From positions 1 to 8,770 of the forward strand of contig CBFDBC010000163.1 in NCBI GenBank assembly GCA_965602945.1: DNA of 8,770 nt. Direction: 5' to 3'. Position 1 is the first letter of the stretch; every line of letters starts with the position of its first letter. This document shows positions 7,281 through 8,770 of the stretch, one piece after another. Made by a program: the position numbers and the translations under genes. The notes beneath the pieces were generated by a model. It ran no database searches and was not told the origin of the DNA. It was given only the letters and a program-made list of their open reading frames with translations. Source of the DNA: JAUXEH01 sp965602945 (GTDB taxonomy: Bacteria; Acidobacteriota; Aminicenantia; Aminicenantales; Aminicenantaceae).

Positions 7281-8021
7281 TCAAGAGGTGTTGAGATGAT
7301 TGCTGATGGAATCCGGGCTCGTGGATTCTGCGCGTGTCTTGCCGGCTCTCGGTGCCGGCAGCTTCCGCCGGCGTAGGTTTCGGATCGTTTGCCCGGTCTG
7401 GCTGAACAGGAAGCGTGCCCCGCTGAGGATGTGGCGGCCAAGCCAGAACATGCCCAGACCCATGAGCACGCAGAGGATCGCCGCCGCGAAGTTTAGGGCC
7501 ACACTCAGAGGGGGATCGACGAACTGGTCTAGGGTATGGATATTATCGATGAGGAACCCGGGATAAAACAGGCGAATGGTCGTGACGACCATGGTGAGCC
7601 ATCCCGCTAAAACGAGCGATCCCGCTGTCACATAGTATGTAAAGATGAGGGCGGCCAGGGTGATGCCCAGGCCTATCAACAGGGCCAATGCACCCGCGCC
7701 CAGGGGCAGTCCGAATATCCCGATGAAAAACCCGGCCAGGATGTAGAAGGGCAGGTTGCGCCTCTTACCCATGCGTTTCATGGTGCCCGACAGCCGCGCG
7801 GCCACCACCTCGGAAGGCTCCCCCAGCCGGTCGAGCACGTTCAGGATCCGCTGGATGTCGTCTTCTGTGCCGTCCGCGGCATAGGATTCGTAGATGTGGG
7901 AGTAGATCTCGCGGATCAGCTCCTCTCGATCCGCCTCCGGCAGTCCCCGCAGGTGTCCCCTCAGGCGGTCCAGGTAGTTGTCGACGATCTTCCCGACCTG
8001 CTCGCTGAAGTTATTCGTCAT
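7281..8021 (-). CDS. HAAS/DUF1700-type integral membrane protein paired with a PadR regulator
   Basis: 246 residues. Residues 1-85 form the helical HAAS (DUF1700-like) signalling domain: helix with VDNYLDRLRGHLRGLP, then ADREELIREIYSHIYE, then ILNVLDRLGEPSEVVA (59-74). A basic stretch (MKRMGKRR) precedes about four hydrophobic membrane segments: roughly 91-110, 112-130, 132-150 and 173-196. The tail from 210 is basic (RRRKLPAPRAGKTR) and presumably cytoplasmic. HAAS proteins are typically encoded next to PadR repressors and are thought to transmit envelope or other signals; the mechanism is poorly defined. ATG at 8019-8021 overlaps the end of the PadR gene by 11 nt, with AGGAG seven nt upstream, so translation is likely coupled. 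The third gene often seen in such modules, a DUF4097 adhesin-like protein, is absent here; the next gene is the convergent DUF3467. Confidence 0.85.
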   Translation of the reverse strand: MTNNFSEQVGKIVDNYLDRLRGHLRGLPEADREELIREIYSHIYESYAADGTEDDIQRILNVLDRLGEPSEVVAARLSGTMKRMGKRRNLPFYILAGFFIGIFGLPLGAGALALLIGLGITLAALIFTYYVTAGSLVLAGWLTMVVTTIRLFYPGFLIDNIHTLDQFVDPPLSVALNFAAAILCVLMGLGMFWLGRHILSGARFLFSQTGQTIRNLRRRKLPAPRAGKTRAESTSPDSISNHLNTS

Positions 8022-8403
8022 TATCCCTCTCCTTTTTGATGTCGATCTGGGTATCAGCCTGCTTCTCGTCCGTTTCTTTCGGTGCGGACGCAGCCCGTGT
8101 CACCAGGTCCTGCAGTCGTCTGAACTCTTCCTGCAGGACCTGATAGGCCTTCTTCCCGTTCGGGGTGAGTGCGTAGTATTTGCGGGGGGGGCCCTGGCGG
8201 GACTCCGCCCACTCTGCACTGACCAGCCCCTCCCGGGAGAGCCGGCTCAGGATCGGGTAGATGGTCCCTTCCGTAAGATCTACACCGTTGCCGCCTGTCA
8301 GGTGCTTGATCAGCGAGTACCCGTAGTGGGAACGGTGTTCCAGGGCGCCCATGATGGCCAGCTCCAGGATTCCTTTTCGCAGTTGTTTGATCTTGTTTTC
8401 CAT
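8011..8403 (-). CDS. PadR family transcriptional repressor
   Basis: 130 residues, ATG at 8401-8403. The N-terminal winged helix-turn-helix is typical: LRKGILELAIMGAL (8-21), YGYSLIKHL (27-35), recognition region EGTIYPILSRLSREGLV (45-61), and wing GPPRKYYALTPNGK (71-84). A C-terminal helix EEFRRLQDLV (92-101) should mediate dimerisation, followed by a polar, charged tail. PadR proteins are dimeric repressors, often autoregulated, responding to ligands or membrane partners. I chose the internal ATG rather than the in-frame TTG at 8445, because that TTG is part of the TTGACA -35 box and the family motif begins just after the ATG (MENKIKQLRKG). There is no good ribosome site; the predicted transcript starts only a few nt upstream, so it may be nearly leaderless. 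It overlaps the downstream HAAS gene by 11 nt (probable two-gene operon). Confidence 0.92.
   Translation of the reverse strand: MENKIKQLRKGILELAIMGALEHRSHYGYSLIKHLTGGNGVDLTEGTIYPILSRLSREGLVSAEWAESRQGPPRKYYALTPNGKKAYQVLQEEFRRLQDLVTRAASAPKETDEKQADTQIDIKKERDNDE
8025..8033 (-). promoter_or_regulatory. Strong ribosome binding site of the HAAS gene inside the PadR coding sequence
   Basis: The minus strand reads AGGAGAGGG just before the HAAS ATG (8021), with AGGAG seven nt away. It lies within the last codons of the PadR gene, and the ATG itself sits in the PadR termination region (11-nt overlap), a layout typical of translational coupling. Confidence 0.75.
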
Positions 8404-8420
8404 TGTAACCAAGTACAATG
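8401..8420. promoter_or_regulatory. Probable PadR autoregulatory operator (perfect 7-bp dyad)
   Basis: The arms CATTGTA (8401-8407) and TACAATG (8414-8420) are perfect inverted repeats around a 6-nt spacer. The dyad covers the predicted -10 box, the transcription start and the ATG of the PadR gene itself. PadR regulators bind short AT-rich dyads of this general size. Position and symmetry are seen directly; binding is inferred. Confidence 0.6.
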
Positions 8421-8445
8421 TAATACAAGGTACTGGGTTTGTCAA
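8417..8445 (-). promoter_or_regulatory. Sigma70-like promoter of the padR-HAAS operon
   Basis: On the minus strand a perfect TTGACA (-35, 8445-8440) is followed by a 17-nt spacer and TACATT (-10, 8422-8417, 4/6). The expected start is near 8410, about 7 nt before the ATG at 8403. A-tracts directly upstream could act as an UP element. Confidence 0.6.
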
Positions 8446-8470
8446 TATCTTTTTTCACTTTTTTGTTTCA
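8446..8470 (-). promoter_or_regulatory. A-tract upstream element of the PadR promoter
   Basis: Read on the minus strand, two A6 tracts (8464-8459 and 8455-8450) and a third short A3 (8468-8466) lie immediately upstream of the TTGACA box, with the A6 centres about 9 nt apart. The composition contrasts with the G+C-rich surroundings and fits an UP element or intrinsic bend. The remaining gap to 8602 contains only the candidate promoter of the HAD gene. Confidence 0.4.
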
Positions 8471-8540
8471 TCTGGAAAGCAACCTATGTTTCTTTAGGAT
8501 CGGATTATTGTCCAAACGGGGATAGTGAGCGGGCTAAATG

Positions 8541-8569
8541 TTGCGGGGCCTGAGTTCCTGTGATATACA
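8541..8569 (+). promoter_or_regulatory. Possible promoter of the HAD phosphatase gene
   Basis: TTGCGG (8541-8546) and TATACA (8564-8569) are spaced by 17 nt. A TG at 8561-8562 gives an extended -10 arrangement. A start near 8576 would leave a leader of about 27 nt with GGGGAGG (8587-8593) as ribosome site. The -35 match is weak. Confidence 0.35.
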
Positions 8570-8602
8570 TCAGGTTAAGAAGATACGGGGAGGATTCGCA
8601 GG

Positions 8603-8770
8603 ATGCTGAATGAGAGTGACCTGGCCGCACTCTTCGACATGGACGGTGTCATCGTCGACAACATGTCTTTTCACAAGAAAGCCTGGGAAATGTTCTTCGA
8701 TAGATACAAGCCGCCCATGACGCTCGAGGAGTTCATGCTGCAGTTCGGGCGCACCAACCGCGATCTTTTC
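8603..8770 (+). CDS. HAD-superfamily beta-phosphoglucomutase-like protein, N-terminal part only
   Basis: 56 residues are visible before the right edge; the family is usually about 210-230. FDMDGVIVDN (11-20) is HAD motif I, with Asp12 as the phosphoryl-accepting nucleophile and Asp14 as acid/base. HKKAW (24-28) has the same spacing from Asp12 as the His20/Trp24 cap residues of Lactococcus beta-phosphoglucomutase. FGRTNRDLF (48-56) corresponds to the cap loop with the phosphate-binding arginine. This supports a sugar-phosphate mutase or phosphatase of the beta-PGM clade, cytoplasmic, but specificity cannot be told without motifs II-IV. The ATG is preceded by GGGGAGG nine nt upstream. It is divergent from the PadR gene. 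Any link to glycan catabolism encoded further left is speculative. Confidence 0.85.
   Translation, partial: MLNESDLAALFDMDGVIVDNMSFHKKAWEMFFDRYKPPMTLEEFMLQFGRTNRDLF

Noticed and set aside
6871..7284. 137-codon minus-strand frame over the DUF3467 gene
   Set aside because: It fully overlaps DUF3467, which has a ribosome site and conserved family motifs; the reverse frame has none.
7340..7360. Hairpin TGCCGGC-7nt-GCCGGCA as a possible terminator for the DUF3467 gene
   Set aside because: It lies within the HAAS coding region (Lys-Leu-Pro-Ala-Pro tail), has no T-tract after it, and is explained by GC-rich codons.
8561..8572. Short dyad TGAT-N4-ATCA before the HAD gene
   Set aside because: Only 4-bp arms, expected by chance in an AT-rich leader; not enough to call an operator.

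Overview
The window is bacterial chromosome from a G+C-rich (about 60% by eye), probably Gram-negative, uncultured-type organism. Two lipoproteins, two other enzymes with signal peptides, and the mix of GH127, GH97, PadR/HAAS and DUF3467 families would fit an Acidobacteriota/Aminicenantota-like or high-GC FCB-group genome. There is no rRNA, tRNA or other phylogenetic marker, so this placement is only a guess. No mobile element, CRISPR array or RNA gene is visible.

Left part (1-6814, all on the minus strand, so read right to left): a compact operon of four exported enzymes. In transcription order these are a GH127 (DUF1680) lipoprotein with a C-terminal discoidin-like domain (4406-6814), a retaining-type GH97 glycosidase (2380-4359), an exported prolyl iminopeptidase-like alpha/beta hydrolase (1281-2312), and a second GH127 lipoprotein (1-1274) cut by the left edge just after its Cys-Cys-Pro active-site motif. 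Gaps between genes are 46, 67 and 6 nt with no convincing terminator, so co-transcription is likely. The enzyme set (beta-L-arabinofuranosidase family twice, alpha-galactosidase/beta-L-arabinopyranosidase family, Pro-releasing aminopeptidase) suggests a coherent idea: disassembly of plant hydroxyproline-rich glycoproteins such as extensin, which carry beta-L-Araf chains on Hyp and alpha-Gal on Ser. This is inference; pectin or RG-II side chains are the main alternative.

Middle part (6815-7272): a 173-bp divergent intergenic region, then a 94-residue DUF3467 protein on the plus strand.

Right part (7281-8445, minus strand): a PadR-family repressor and an overlapping HAAS/DUF1700 membrane protein, convergent with the DUF3467 gene across only 8 nt. 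The PadR gene has a good sigma70-like promoter with A-tracts upstream. A perfect 7-bp dyad overlaps its predicted -10 box, start site and start codon, which suggests autorepression. Divergently, the plus strand starts a beta-phosphoglucomutase-like HAD protein (8603 onward) cut by the right edge.
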